Assembly (NCBI RefSeq): GCF_002561455.1
Contig: NZ_NTUP01000066.1
Span: 503,357 to 567,356, forward strand
Length of the DNA: 64,000 nucleotides
Reading direction: 5' to 3'
From: Bacillus sp. AFS015802
GTDB lineage: Bacteria > Bacillota > Bacilli > Bacillales > Bacillaceae_B
Shown: positions 7,511 through 16,353 of the stretch, in pieces
Position numbering within the stretch: the first letter of the stretch is position 1
Layout: the number at the start of each line of letters is the position of its first letter
The notes under the pieces: generated by a model
Told to the model about the DNA's origin: nothing
The model's input: only the letters and a program-made list of their open reading frames with translations
The model's database searches: none
Translations under genes and position numbers: made by a program

Positions 7511-9025
7511 ATGATTGAAAGTATTTTATATGGGTTTCAAGTAGCCTTCACACCGGAAAACCTGTTCTTCGCCTTTATCGGGGTACTTGCGGGAACGATC
7601 ATTGGTATGCTGCCGGGTCTTGGTCCGATCAGCGCCATAGCGATCATGATCCCCCTTAGTTACGGGATGTCCCCGGCTTCCGCTTTGATATTGATGGCAG
7701 GGGTGTATTACGGTGCCGTGTTCGGTGGATCCACTTCTTCGATTCTTTTAAATGCTCCTGGGATTTCGGGTACGGTTGCAACAGCGTTTGACGGATATCC
7801 GATGGCAAAGCAGGGAAAAGCGGGAAAAGCTCTTGCCATAGCAGCCATCTCTTCCTTTGCTGGTGGAACAATCAGTGTGGTGGCACTCATGCTTGTCGCC
7901 CCTTATATGGCGAAGCTTGCGATCACATTCGGGCCAACAGAGTATTTCGCCCTTATGCTTCTTGGGCTTACGGCGATTTCCAGTTTATCAGAGGGATCCA
8001 CCAATAAGGCCCTGATCTCGGCTACTATTGGATTAATGGTAGCGACGGTGGGGATCGATCAGCAAACAGGTACGCAGCGGTTCACATTTGGAAATCCCGG
8101 TCTACTCGAAGGAATTGATTTTCTTATCATCGCACTGGGGTTATTCGCTCTTTCAGAAGTTTGTCAGCTGATTATATCGCGAAATGAAAACACCTTGAAA
8201 GGGAAGAAAGCAGTCGGAAGCTTAAAGCTCGAGAAGCATGAATTAAAGGAAATGGCAGGTCCGATTGGCCGTCATTCAGTTCTTGGCTTTATTCTCGGGG
8301 TTCTTCCAGGAGCCGGGGCAACGATAGCCTCTTTTCTTTCCTATATTTCCGAAAAGCGCCTATCCAAAGATCCAAGTTCATTCGGGAAAGGGAATATTAA
8401 GGGGCTTGCAGCTCCTGAAACATCCAATAATGCTGCAACAAGCGGTGCTTTTGTTCCCTTATTGACATTAGGTATACCCGGATCGGGAACGACTGCAGTA
8501 CTACTTGGAGCCTTGTTGGTTGTAGGCGTGCAGCCGGGACCGCTGATGCTTGAGGATCATCCGGACGTTTTCTGGGGTGTTATTGCCAGTATGTATATCG
8601 GCAATCTCTTCCTACTGGTGCTGAATCTCCCGTTAATTCCGATGTTGGCAAAAATCCTGTACATTCCCAAGCAGTTGTTAATTGCTTTGATCATTGTCTT
8701 CTGTTTGATCGGAGTGTATGCAGTCAGCTTTAATACATTCCATTTATACCTCCTGGTCGGATTCGGTGTACTGGGCTATGTATTGAAAATGTTCAAATTT
8801 CCTGCGCCGCCCTTTATCCTGGCGTTTATTCTGGGGGGAATGATGGAGCAATCATTCAGGCAGGCGATGACGATTTCAAATGGTTCTTATAGTGTGTTTT
8901 TTCAAAGTAACATCACGATTGGATTACTGATTGTTTCCTTTCTCTCCCTTGTACTTCCAACAATATTGGGGTTAAGGAAAAAGGGGGGACCCACACAGGT
9001 CGAGAACTTAAAAAAAGAAGCTTGA
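7511..9025 (+). CDS. tctA: Tripartite tricarboxylate transporter large permease TctA
   Basis: The 504-residue protein has about 11-12 membrane spans. The two conserved TctA glycine-rich motifs are present: GTIIGMLPGLGPISAIAIMIPL near residue 30 and GVLPGAGATIASFLSY near residue 260, along with GGSTSSILLNAPG and LGIPGSGTTAVLLG. The start follows TAGGAGGTGAAAGAGC. It is the last gene of the operon and ends at a bidirectional terminator facing the kinase/regulator pair. It moves the carboxylate inward, driven by an ion gradient, with TctB and TctC. Confidence 0.93.
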   Translation: MIESILYGFQVAFTPENLFFAFIGVLAGTIIGMLPGLGPISAIAIMIPLSYGMSPASALILMAGVYYGAVFGGSTSSILLNAPGISGTVATAFDGYPMAKQGKAGKALAIAAISSFAGGTISVVALMLVAPYMAKLAITFGPTEYFALMLLGLTAISSLSEGSTNKALISATIGLMVATVGIDQQTGTQRFTFGNPGLLEGIDFLIIALGLFALSEVCQLIISRNENTLKGKKAVGSLKLEKHELKEMAGPIGRHSVLGFILGVLPGAGATIASFLSYISEKRLSKDPSSFGKGNIKGLAAPETSNNAATSGAFVPLLTLGIPGSGTTAVLLGALLVVGVQPGPLMLEDHPDVFWGVIASMYIGNLFLLVLNLPLIPMLAKILYIPKQLLIALIIVFCLIGVYAVSFNTFHLYLLVGFGVLGYVLKMFKFPAPPFILAFILGGMMEQSFRQAMTISNGSYSVFFQSNITIGLLIVSFLSLVLPTILGLRKKGGPTQVENLKKEA

Positions 9026-9030
9026 TTATT

Positions 9031-9068
9031 AAAAAGCAGTGAGACGATCTACGCCTCACTGCTTTCAT
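9031..9068. terminator. Bidirectional terminator between tctA and the response regulator
   Basis: AAGCAGTGAG and CTCACTGCTT pair around an 11-nt loop, with A-rich and T-rich flanks on both sides of the convergent genes. Confidence 0.8.
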
Positions 9069-9767
9069 CTATTCTCGTATTGATAAAAAGTATTTCCGCT
9101 GTGGTCTGCCGACGCCTCCATAAGTCAGCCCTACACTGATTTTGTTTTGTGAAACAAGGTACTCCAAATAGCGCCTGGCCGTTGTCCGGGTAACACCGAC
9201 CTCGCCGGCCATTTCCTCCGCCGTATACCCCCGAGTCTCGCCGGTTCCAATTGCTTTAAGGATGGAATCCAGTGTAATCATATCAATCCCTTTCGGTGGT
9301 TCAGGAGCGGTCTGAATCCTGCTTGTATTTTTCTTTCGATTAAAAAGGTTATCCACTTCATGCTGATTTACTACTTGAGAATCATTTATCCTTTCTTTAT
9401 ATTGCTGATATTTCAGTAGAGTGTCTTCAAATCGGCTGAAAATGATCGGCTTCAGGATATAATCGAATGCTCCCCCACGGATCGCATTTGAAATGTGCTC
9501 GGTCTCCTTGGCTGCCGTGACAAGAATGACATCGGTGTTACGGTAATCCTTTCTGATCTCCCATAGAAATTCACTGCCTGTCCCATCAGGGAAGTAAACG
9601 TCGAGGAGTATCAAGTCCGGTTTGACGACAGGTAACACTTTTTTGGCTTCTGTGATAGTGGTGGCAATACCACCTACCTGAAATCGTTCCATTTGAGCGA
9701 TATACTGACTGTTGATTTCGGCTGTTTGAATATCATCTTCTATAATGAATACATTCCATTTGTGCAA
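9069..9767 (-). CDS. Response regulator of the CitB/DcuR (MalR, CitT) type
   Basis: The 232-residue protein has a receiver domain with acidic residues 11-12 and the phospho-acceptor Asp56 (LILLDVYFPDG). A linker follows, then a C-terminal winged helix reading EEMAGEVGVTRTTARRYLEYL. That pairing defines regulators of citrate, malate and C4-dicarboxylate uptake. The start is TTG, preceded by AGGGGGA at 7 nt; the stop of the kinase gene lies in the same stretch, so the two are translated together. It faces tctCBA convergently and most likely activates it, an inference from position and family. Confidence 0.88.
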   Translation of the reverse strand: MHKWNVFIIEDDIQTAEINSQYIAQMERFQVGGIATTITEAKKVLPVVKPDLILLDVYFPDGTGSEFLWEIRKDYRNTDVILVTAAKETEHISNAIRGGAFDYILKPIIFSRFEDTLLKYQQYKERINDSQVVNQHEVDNLFNRKKNTSRIQTAPEPPKGIDMITLDSILKAIGTGETRGYTAEEMAGEVGVTRTTARRYLEYLVSQNKISVGLTYGGVGRPQRKYFLSIRE

Positions 9768-9779
9768 TTCATTCTCCCC

Positions 9780-11363
9780 CTAATGTTGCTTTGGAATACT
9801 GACCGTAAAGACGACTCCCCCAAGTTCACTATCTCCCACGGTCAAATTCCCTTGTAGCTGCTCCACGCATTTCTGTACAAGATGAAGGCCGATTCCCCTA
9901 TCCTTGCCGGATTTCGTGGAGTATCCCTTTATGAATATGGATTCCATATGCTGAACGCCTCTGCCGCTGTCTTCTATTTCAAAGATGAAATCATTCCCGA
10001 GATCAGTCATGAATAATTGAACTTGCCTGTTAAGTTTCGGCCGGGATAGGACTTCTTCAAAGGCGTTATCAAGAATATTGCCGATGATCGTGATCAATTT
10101 TTCCCGCTGGATATCCGTAAGAGGCGTGGTGATCGAGCTATCAGGATGAATCGAGAAAGACACCTTCAATTCTTGAGAGCGATTATATTTTCCAATAATC
10201 AGACCAGCAAGTACAGGATCAGGAACAGCTCTCAGTAAAAATTGAATCAGGTCCTCATAACCAGAGGATTCTTCCTGAATGAGGGTCAGTGCTTCTTCAT
10301 GGTGATGGAGTTGGATCAGACCGGCAATCGTGTTCAGCTTATTTCGATACTCATGGGTCTGGGATCGCAATATGCCGGCATATTCTTGTACCTGTGACAA
10401 TTCCTTCGTTAGCTGATCGATTTCATCCTTTCTTCTAAAGCTGGCCACCACTCCAACAATTTTCTCTGCTTCAAAAATAGGTAGCCTGTTGACGATAAGG
10501 TCATGATGATTCAAAGAGATTTCATCGTCAAGCTGACTTTCCCTCGTTTCAAGCACGTCCATCATTTTCGTTTCGGGAATGACGTCTAAAATGTGCCTGC
10601 CTCTATATGAATGTTGATGATGGAGGGCTAAAATGCTGTGAGCTTTCGCATTGATTTCAGTAATCGAGCCATGCTGGTCGATGGCGATGATTCCCTCCCG
10701 GACCGATTCGATGATTGCCCGCTTTTCCTTGAATTGCATGGCGATTTCCTTGGGCTCCAAACCGAAGATCGCTTTCTTAATTCCTTTTCCTATGAAAAAG
10801 GAGCCGATGATCCCGATTAAAAGGATGATCGTGACGAGTACTAAGACCTTTGTCCGGTAGGGGATGACAATGTCGTGGATACTGTCTTCAAGAAATCCGA
10901 CTGACACGACACCAATGATTTCATTTTGTTTATTTCTGATCGGAACTTTTCCCCTGACAGAGGGACCCAATGACCCCGTCGCATGGGAAACATATGACTC
11001 CCCATTTATTAATGCCCGATCATTATCTCCCCCGACCATCTTTTTTCCGAGTCGTTCAGGCATCGGGTGGGAGTAGCGGACTGAGTCTTTATTGCCGACT
11101 ACTATGAAGGTGGCCCCGGTTTCTTTACGGATTTCTTCGACTAAGGGTTGAATGATAACTTCCGGCTGGTTTTGACTAAATGCATCGATGACTGCAGGCA
11201 TCTTGGAGACAGACTGTGCCACGGACAGGGCCTGCTTTCCTTTCAGGTCTGTCAGAGTCCCTGATAACATACGAAAGAAAATGACCGATAGGGATACTAT
11301 TAAAATGGAAAGAAGTGTTAACACAATCGCAATAATCTTAGACTGAAGTGAGAACTTATTCAT
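9780..11363 (-). CDS. Sensor histidine kinase of the CitA/DcuS family
   Basis: The 527-residue kinase has a membrane span near residues 10-30, an extracytoplasmic PDC/Cache sensor domain (about 35-170), a second span (about 172-192), then a PAS domain (about 210-310). The phosphorylation motif RSQTHEYRNKLN has the active His337. A GHKL ATPase domain with N box ILDNAFEEVL and G boxes DSGRG and GIGLHL completes it. The HEYxNKLN signature is specific for the citrate/fumarate sensor group. RBS AAGGAAACCAAG. It should sense an external carboxylate and phosphorylate the adjacent regulator to control tctCBA. Confidence 0.9.
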   Translation of the reverse strand: MNKFSLQSKIIAIVLTLLSILIVSLSVIFFRMLSGTLTDLKGKQALSVAQSVSKMPAVIDAFSQNQPEVIIQPLVEEIRKETGATFIVVGNKDSVRYSHPMPERLGKKMVGGDNDRALINGESYVSHATGSLGPSVRGKVPIRNKQNEIIGVVSVGFLEDSIHDIVIPYRTKVLVLVTIILLIGIIGSFFIGKGIKKAIFGLEPKEIAMQFKEKRAIIESVREGIIAIDQHGSITEINAKAHSILALHHQHSYRGRHILDVIPETKMMDVLETRESQLDDEISLNHHDLIVNRLPIFEAEKIVGVVASFRRKDEIDQLTKELSQVQEYAGILRSQTHEYRNKLNTIAGLIQLHHHEEALTLIQEESSGYEDLIQFLLRAVPDPVLAGLIIGKYNRSQELKVSFSIHPDSSITTPLTDIQREKLITIIGNILDNAFEEVLSRPKLNRQVQLFMTDLGNDFIFEIEDSGRGVQHMESIFIKGYSTKSGKDRGIGLHLVQKCVEQLQGNLTVGDSELGGVVFTVSIPKQH

Positions 11364-11455
11364 CTTGGTTTCCTTCTTTTTTAGAAAATTCTATTATTAC
11401 TAGAATAAAAGAGTCGGAGGGTTTGTACAAGAGTTGATGAAAACTTGAGAGCTGT

Positions 11456-11480
11456 GTTTTAAACATACAGCACGTGGTAT
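11456..11480 (+). promoter_or_regulatory. Weak sigma-B-like promoter upstream of the small K+ channel gene
   Basis: GTTTTA and TGGTAT are separated by 13 bp; each is one mismatch from the sigma-B hexamers GTTTAA and GGGTAT. Suggestive only. Confidence 0.3.
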
Positions 11481-11520
11481 AGGTATCATAGACTATTTTC
11501 AGAGGAGGATTTATTGCGTT

Positions 11521-11928
11521 TTGGCAACCATCGTTACAATAGGAGCCATTTTATTTATCTTGGTGAACTTAATCTATTTTTTTAAGGATGAGCATTTCAA
11601 GTACAGTTATTTCAGTACAGCTCTATTTTATAAACTTTTCTTTGTACTGCTCAGTATCATGATTGCATTTGCCGTACTCTATTATGCTCTGTCGTTTGGA
11701 AACCCGATGCTGCGGATAAGTTCCCCGAGTGGAAAGCCGGTGGAGCATACATTCCTGAATTATCTATATTATAGCGGGGTGACCATTCTGTCTGTCGGAT
11801 ACGGGGATTATATCCCGACGGGGCATATCAGGTTCTTTGCACTGCTTGAAGCGGCGATCGGGCTGTTACTTCCGACGGCCTACTTTATGAAAGTGCTGGA
11901 ATCCAAAGGTAGTAAGGGGAATGAATAG
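11521..11928 (+). CDS. Small potassium-channel family membrane protein
   Basis: The 135-residue protein has two membrane segments (about 3-21 and 38-60), a pore loop with the K+ selectivity motif TILSVGYGDY at about residues 91-100, and a last membrane segment. This is a minimal ion-channel (Ion_trans_2) protein with no cytoplasmic RCK domain. The TTG start lies 12 nt after GGAGG, a long spacing; no better start exists in frame. A second protein of the same layout is encoded at 59146-59550. The function as a K+ pore is inferred from the filter sequence. Confidence 0.75.
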   Translation: MATIVTIGAILFILVNLIYFFKDEHFKYSYFSTALFYKLFFVLLSIMIAFAVLYYALSFGNPMLRISSPSGKPVEHTFLNYLYYSGVTILSVGYGDYIPTGHIRFFALLEAAIGLLLPTAYFMKVLESKGSKGNE

Positions 11929-12077
11929 GGTATTTTAGCATCCAAACCGAGTTGTGTTTACAATTTGGCACGAGTTTTACCAAAAGTGCACAACAGGTAC
12001 TGAGATTTCCTGTTAATACACGTGTGGGTATGCAAAAAGTGCGCCTGGATAAAGCTAGGGTATCATTTAAATAAAAA
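11929..12077. other. Intergenic stretch with short inverted repeats, no gene found
   Basis: GTTGTG/CACAAC and AACAGG/CCTGTT repeats are present, but no open frame with a ribosome site. It may be untranslated or structured RNA. Confidence 0.3.
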
Positions 12078-12121
12078 GCGTGTGCCTGATACAACTGTAA
12101 GCAATTGTACCAGGCACACGC
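12078..12121. terminator. Strong bidirectional terminator
   Basis: GCGTGTGCCTG and CAGGCACACGC form a long stem, further extended by TACAA/TTGTA, with an A-rich upstream flank. It closes the convergent DUF2269-like gene and the channel gene. Confidence 0.75.
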
Positions 12122-12124
12122 ATA

Positions 12125-12571
12125 TTATGCCCACATCTCCGGCTTCACGACCATAAACCACAGCATGGCCAAGAGGAGGATGAGGTATATCCAAACCGTC
12201 CGATGTAATTTTCCAACAAGCTTTTCCCTGTCAGCGTCACCCTCTCCAAATTTTCTCAATGTCGGCGAGAATGCCCTTGCAAGAAAAAAGAGAGAGCAGA
12301 ACAGGATGACCAGGGTCATGATGATCCACGGTGTCGTCCATGTCCATGGACCGAGAAGAACGAGGAGGATGCCGGTTCCCACAAGTACATGCCCTGAATG
12401 CTTCGAAAGCTGGACGGTGAAGCGGAACGTGTCCAGGTACGAAGGAAGGATGGGATCGGGAGCGGTCCGTAACTTCTTCATCATCGGCAGCAGAATGAAG
12501 AAGGGCCCAATGGAGGCCACGACACTTAGTACATGAAGGTAGATCAATGTTCTGTATAGTAGATGCTCCAT
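12125..12571 (-). CDS. Small integral membrane protein (DUF2269-like)
   Basis: The 148-residue protein has four membrane spans and begins MEHLLYRTLIYLHVLSVVASIGPFF. The LHVLSVV plus GP pattern and the LHRTVWIYLILLLAML end resemble the DUF2269/CopD-like membrane proteins, but the assignment is only by appearance. The ATG lies 10 bp after the stop of the upstream ASCH gene and has no clear RBS, so it is probably translated by coupling. Function unknown. Confidence 0.65.
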   Translation of the reverse strand: MEHLLYRTLIYLHVLSVVASIGPFFILLPMMKKLRTAPDPILPSYLDTFRFTVQLSKHSGHVLVGTGILLVLLGPWTWTTPWIIMTLVILFCSLFFLARAFSPTLRKFGEGDADREKLVGKLHRTVWIYLILLLAMLWFMVVKPEMWA

Positions 12572-12581
12572 GTAAAGCGCT

Positions 12582-12920
12582 CTATTCTGTCACTAAACTG
12601 AATTCGTGGACCCATACTTTCATGTCTGGATGCCAAGGCATTCCCGGATGATAGGAGAGGATGGTATTCTTATATTCCTCTACGTTTTGAAAGCCTTCCT
12701 GCTTGGCGTGATCATCCGTCAGTTCTCCGAGTGATTGAGAATAGACATTGTTCACTATGTAGTTCTTCCCTTGAAGCTCCATGATTTCCCCGATATCAGC
12801 GTATCTTCCATTTCGGCGTGTCGCCGTTTTCGTACCCTGAAGCACTTTTTCAACGTCCTCCGCTTTGGTCACTAGACGCTCGACGCTGCATGTTTTGGGT
12901 TGCAGTTCATGATTTGTCAT
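12582..12920 (-). CDS. ASCH domain protein
   Basis: The 112-residue protein reads VEKVLQGTKTATRRNGRYADIGEIMELQGKNYIV. That is the short beta-barrel ASCH fold with the conserved TRR and a basic groove, related to PUA domains and thought to bind RNA or modified nucleosides. RBS AAAGGGG. It is the first of a two-gene unit with the membrane protein that follows. The substrate is unknown; some ASCH proteins are amidohydrolases of N4-acylcytidine. Confidence 0.7.
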   Translation of the reverse strand: MTNHELQPKTCSVERLVTKAEDVEKVLQGTKTATRRNGRYADIGEIMELQGKNYIVNNVYSQSLGELTDDHAKQEGFQNVEEYKNTILSYHPGMPWHPDMKVWVHEFSLVTE

Positions 12921-13085
12921 GTTAAAAAACCCCTTTCGACTTCTACTATAGCATAGTCACGGGTGGGGAAGAATGTTGATCGTATATTCCCTTCTTAACA
13001 TTTGAATCATTTCCCCTGGCAGGGAAGGTCCCTGGGTGCTATGATTGGATGAAATATCCGATAAAGAAAGAAGGCGCAGGAAGTT

Positions 13086-14024
13086 TTGAAAAAATGGCAA
13101 ACGTATTTGATCCTTGTGTTCATCATGTTGATATGGGGCTTCAATGTGCCTGCATTGAAAACCCTGGTAAGTGTATTTACCCCTGTTACCATCACTTCAC
13201 TACGCATTTTTACGGCTGGTATTACGGTCTTTATAGTTCTTGGTTTTATGGGGAAGATCAGGAAGCCGACAGCTAAAGAGTTCCTGTTCATTATTACAGG
13301 GGGGCTTTTGAATGTAGTCAGTCACCATTATTTTTTATCGGTCGGGTTAACGGGAACGTCGTCTACCAATGGGGGGCTGATCCTGGGAACGGGACCTCTG
13401 TTAACGGCTTTAATGGCGACAATCATCCTCAGGAACCGGCCGACCGTGATTAAGGTCCTCGGGTTTCTTTCGGGGAGTGTCGGGGTGACAATCATTGTCT
13501 TGTCGGGAGGGGAAGGAATCGGTGGACTGAAAATGGGGGATTTATTCATTTTCATCTCCATTTTTTCTCAAGCTTTGAGCTTCATCATCATAAGCCGTGC
13601 CGCCAAAACGCTGGATCCCCGTTTGCTGACGGGATATATGCTCGTATTCGGATCGGTCGTCCTGTTTGTCATCAGTCTGATCACAGAACCGGGGGGACTG
13701 AAGCAATTAGGGGAAGCATCACTGCAGATGTGGGTTCTGTTTTTTGCGTCGGCCATATTGGCGACCGCTGTGGGGCATATGATCTACAATCATTCCATTG
13801 GAAAGATCGGCGCTGCGGAAACTTCGATCTTCCTGAATCTCAATACTTTTTTCTCACTTCTCGGAGCGGCGATCTTTCTTGGTGAAAACGTGACGTTCTA
13901 TCACTTGATCGGATTGGTGTTCATCGTGCTTGGCGTCATATGCGGTTCCGGCACCCTTGAAGAATATGTGATAAGAAGAAAACAGAAGCGCTTCCTGGAG
14001 GGGAAACAGAATCATCAGATGTAG
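13086..14024 (+). CDS. DMT-family (EamA) transporter
   Basis: The 312-residue protein has ten membrane spans arranged as two EamA repeats. The first starts IMLIWGFNVPALK and the second ends with FLNLNTFFSLLGAAIFLGENVTFYHLIG. Proteins of this group export amino acids or other small metabolites; nothing here gives the substrate. The start is TTG, 10 nt after AAGAAGG. The stop codon lies within the terminator hairpin. It is a single gene, divergent from the ASCH pair. Confidence 0.82.
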   Translation: MKKWQTYLILVFIMLIWGFNVPALKTLVSVFTPVTITSLRIFTAGITVFIVLGFMGKIRKPTAKEFLFIITGGLLNVVSHHYFLSVGLTGTSSTNGGLILGTGPLLTALMATIILRNRPTVIKVLGFLSGSVGVTIIVLSGGEGIGGLKMGDLFIFISIFSQALSFIIISRAAKTLDPRLLTGYMLVFGSVVLFVISLITEPGGLKQLGEASLQMWVLFFASAILATAVGHMIYNHSIGKIGAAETSIFLNLNTFFSLLGAAIFLGENVTFYHLIGLVFIVLGVICGSGTLEEYVIRRKQKRFLEGKQNHQM

Positions 14025-14041
14025 ATGGTTCTGTTTTTTTA
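14007..14041 (+). terminator. Terminator of the DMT transporter gene, including its stop codon
   Basis: CAGAATCATC pairs with GATGGTTCTG (with a G-T pair) and is followed by eight T. Confidence 0.8.
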
Positions 14042-14105
14042 TCCATCATATTTTCACCTTTCCTTCAATAAAATAAAAGGTCAGTACATTTTGAGGAGGA
14101 AGGGT

Positions 14106-14627
14106 ATGCTAAATAGTCAAATCGAGAAGCTATTGAATAATTTAATTGGGATCGAGCATGTATCGACTACATTATATCTTGCCATGTCCGCCTATATGGC
14201 GAATCAGAATTATACGGGGATGGCAAACTGGCTGAGACTTCAGTCAGAAGAAGAGCGCACGCATATGCTGAAGCTTATCGACTATGTGACGGACAGGGGA
14301 GGAGTGGTGGATATTCAGCAGCTCCCTGCTCAGCCCAAGGTATATGGAACCCCGCTCGAAACCTTTCAAAAAGTGCTGGAGCATGAGCGTTTCGTGACCA
14401 ATTCCTATCAGCAGGCATATAATTATGCCGCCCAAAACGATCAACAGACCGCCGTCATCATTCAGGAATTTCTAAGAGAACAGATCGATGAAGAAGCTCA
14501 GGCAATGACGATTGTGGACCGGTTAAAGATTGCAGGCGATAATCCAGCTGCTCTATTGGTACTGGATCAAGAGCTCGGGCAGCGTACGGCAGCACCGGCA
14601 GCCGGGGCGGCACCTGCCGGAGGTTGA
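14106..14627 (+). CDS. ftnA: Bacterial non-heme ferritin
   Basis: The 173-residue protein has the four-helix ferritin fold. Ferroxidase ligands are seen at Glu17, Glu50 and His53 (RLQSEEERTHML) and in the third and fourth helices (LEHERFVTN, FLREQIDEEAQ), with Tyr24 conserved. The C-terminus ends in an Ala/Pro/Gly tail absent from most FtnA proteins. The ATG at 14106 follows GAGGAGGAAGGGT; the longer frame upstream has no site. It should form a 24-mer that oxidises and stores iron. No Fur or PerR box was seen in the short upstream region. Confidence 0.93.
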   Translation: MLNSQIEKLLNNLIGIEHVSTTLYLAMSAYMANQNYTGMANWLRLQSEEERTHMLKLIDYVTDRGGVVDIQQLPAQPKVYGTPLETFQKVLEHERFVTNSYQQAYNYAAQNDQQTAVIIQEFLREQIDEEAQAMTIVDRLKIAGDNPAALLVLDQELGQRTAAPAAGAAPAGG

Positions 14628-14637
14628 TTTTATAATT

Positions 14638-14677
14638 GAAATCCTGCTTCCCTTTTACGGAAGGAGGATTTTTTTTT
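14638..14677 (+). terminator. Ferritin terminator
   Basis: AAATCCTGCTTCC and GGAAGGAGGATTT pair and are followed by a run of T. Confidence 0.8.
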
Positions 14678-14746
14678 GCACGAAAGGATACAGATTCTTC
14701 ATTGAGTCCATACTGAAGAAAACAGAACTCGATTTAGGATGATTAT

Positions 14747-15289
14747 ATGATATACATTTACAATGATTTCGGTGGCACTCATACAACATCGATGGCTGCG
14801 GCTTTCCATTTGAAATTATTAACTAACGGGAACTTGACTAAACAAGACATCCTTTCTGTCCCTTATTTTAACAAGCTGACAAAAAAGGATACAGGTCATA
14901 TTCTTTTTCATGGGATCGATGAAGATGATAACCCTGTATATACAATTGGGCGCAGGAATTCCAAATATGTCGTCCCTGCCCTGACTGATTTAAGTGACAT
15001 CCTGCTTAAAAGATACGGACAAAGGGAGAAGATCATCATTTCCAACACTTCACCAACCGTCCCTCCCTTCATGACAGCAGGAGGTTTCTTCTCAAGGGAA
15101 CTGGGCATCGACTGGATCGGTGTGCCCCTTCTGGTTAAAGGGGCACAGCAATGCCATGGCCTCATTCATCACCTTGTGAAAGAGACCAAACGAGTGGCAG
15201 CTACCTCCCAAGAACAGGTGATTGTGCTGGAAAATAAGGAATATCAATATAAAATTGGAAAAAAGGATATGTATTGGAAGGAAAAGTAG
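14747..15289 (+). CDS. DUF3189 family protein
   Basis: The 180-residue protein opens with IYIYNDFGGTHTTSMAAAFHL, which looks like a P-loop-derived start, and contains FHGIDEDDNPVYTIGRR and AQQCHGLIHHLVKETK. These are features of DUF3189 proteins found across spore formers; function unknown. A weak site (AGGATG) precedes the ATG. It is followed by a tiny gene and a terminator, so a two-gene unit is likely. Confidence 0.72.
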   Translation: MIYIYNDFGGTHTTSMAAAFHLKLLTNGNLTKQDILSVPYFNKLTKKDTGHILFHGIDEDDNPVYTIGRRNSKYVVPALTDLSDILLKRYGQREKIIISNTSPTVPPFMTAGGFFSRELGIDWIGVPLLVKGAQQCHGLIHHLVKETKRVAATSQEQVIVLENKEYQYKIGKKDMYWKEK

Positions 15290-15398
15290 TATAATAATTA
15301 GATACTACTAGGTAAAAGGTCTGTATCCTGAACACCTTGCATCAACTGAATAGACCCGTACATAAAGGTCATACTACAAGAAAACGGAGGTGTCGACA

Positions 15399-15542
15399 TT
15401 GGAAGGTAAACCATTTCACTTTGATGGCAGTCACCATTTCGCAGCAGCAGAAGCGCAAGAGAACACTCCATTTGAACTAACAGACGAGATGAGAAAAAAT
15501 ATCGGGGGAAACCCTTTTGAAGTACCTGGTGAAGAAGAGTAA
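15399..15542 (+). CDS. 47-residue acidic small protein
   Basis: The TTG start is preceded by GGAGGTG at 6 nt, an excellent site. The frame encodes MEGKPFHFDGSHHFAAAEAQ and ends EVPGEEE, then runs straight into a terminator at 15557. The product is acidic, has no membrane segment and has a His-containing N-terminal part. The RBS and terminator placement make it a likely real gene; I do not recognise the family. Confidence 0.6.
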   Translation: MEGKPFHFDGSHHFAAAEAQENTPFELTDEMRKNIGGNPFEVPGEEE

Positions 15543-15556
15543 GAGTTTTCACCCAT

Positions 15557-15584
15557 TGCCGCCATTAACAGGCGGCATTTTTTT
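15557..15584 (+). terminator. Terminator after the 47-residue gene
   Basis: TGCCGCC and GGCGGCA form a stem with a 7-nt loop, followed by seven T. Confidence 0.85.
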
Positions 15585-15664
15585 ATCCATTCAATGGGGA
15601 TAATTATATCCTTATCTTCACAAAATACGATTGTGTATATAACGAAGCAAAGGATGGATGAAGA

Positions 15665-16300
15665 ATGGCACAGGTATTATATATAACGGCACATCCCCAT
15701 GATGAGACGCAGTCATACAGCATGGCGGTTGCGAAGGCATTCATGGATACGTATAAGGAAGTAAATCCGGGGGATGAGGTAGTTCACCTCGATTTGTACC
15801 GGGAGCATATACCCCATATTGATGCGGATGTCTTCAGTGGCTGGGGGAAGCTTCAATCGGGTAAAGGCTTTGAGGAGCTTTCACAGGAAGAACAGAAGAA
15901 AGTGAATCGCCTCAATGAATTATCAGATCAGTTCATCGGGGCAGATAAATATGTTTTTGTTACCCCTTTCTGGAACTTCTCATTCCCACCGGTGATGAAA
16001 GCATATATCGATTCCGTTGCCGTGGCAGGTAAATCCTTCAAGTATACAGAGCAAGGACCGGTTGGATTACTGACCGACAAGAAAGCGATGCATATCCAGG
16101 CGCGTGGCGGTATTTATTCCGAGGGACCGGCTGCGGGTATGGAGATGGGTCATCGTTATTTAAGTATTATCATGCAGTTTTTTGGAGTGCCTTCTTTTGA
16201 GGGGCTATTTGTAGAAGGGCATGCGGCCATGCCTGATAAAGCTGAGGAAATCAAGGCGAATGCCATCGCAAGGGCGAAGGATGCAGCACATACATTTTAA
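15665..16300 (+). CDS. FMN-dependent NADH-azoreductase / quinone reductase (AzoR type)
   Basis: The 211-residue flavodoxin-like protein shows the FMN-contact motif [19 protein letters not shown] and the loop [20 protein letters not shown], both typical of AzoR; B. subtilis homologues are AzoR1/AzoR2 (YocJ, YvaB). It reduces quinones and azo compounds with NADH by two-electron transfer, a protection against thiol and quinone stress. RBS AAAGGATGG. It is a single gene with its own terminator. No specific operator for a quinone-responsive repressor was recognised upstream. Confidence 0.88.
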   Translation: MAQVLYITAHPHDETQSYSMAVAKAFMDTYKEVNPGDEVVHLDLYREHIPHIDADVFSGWGKLQSGKGFEELSQEEQKKVNRLNELSDQFIGADKYVFVTPFWNFSFPPVMKAYIDSVAVAGKSFKYTEQGPVGLLTDKKAMHIQARGGIYSEGPAAGMEMGHRYLSIIMQFFGVPSFEGLFVEGHAAMPDKAEEIKANAIARAKDAAHTF

Positions 16301-16312
16301 GATCAGAAAAAA

Positions 16313-16348
16313 GGAAAGGGCCTGAGCGATATTGTTCAGGCTCTTTCC
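16313..16348. terminator. Bidirectional terminator
   Basis: GGAAAGGGCCTGAGC and GTTCAGGCTCTTTCC pair between the convergent azoreductase and MFS genes. Confidence 0.8.
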
Positions 16349-16353
16349 TATTA

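Noticed and set aside
11885..12536. Two ORFs on opposite strands (11885-12094 and 12105-12536), both starting MYQAHA
   Set aside because: The shared start is produced by the inverted terminator at 12078-12121. Neither has a ribosome site, and the plus-strand frame is antisense to a clear membrane-protein gene.
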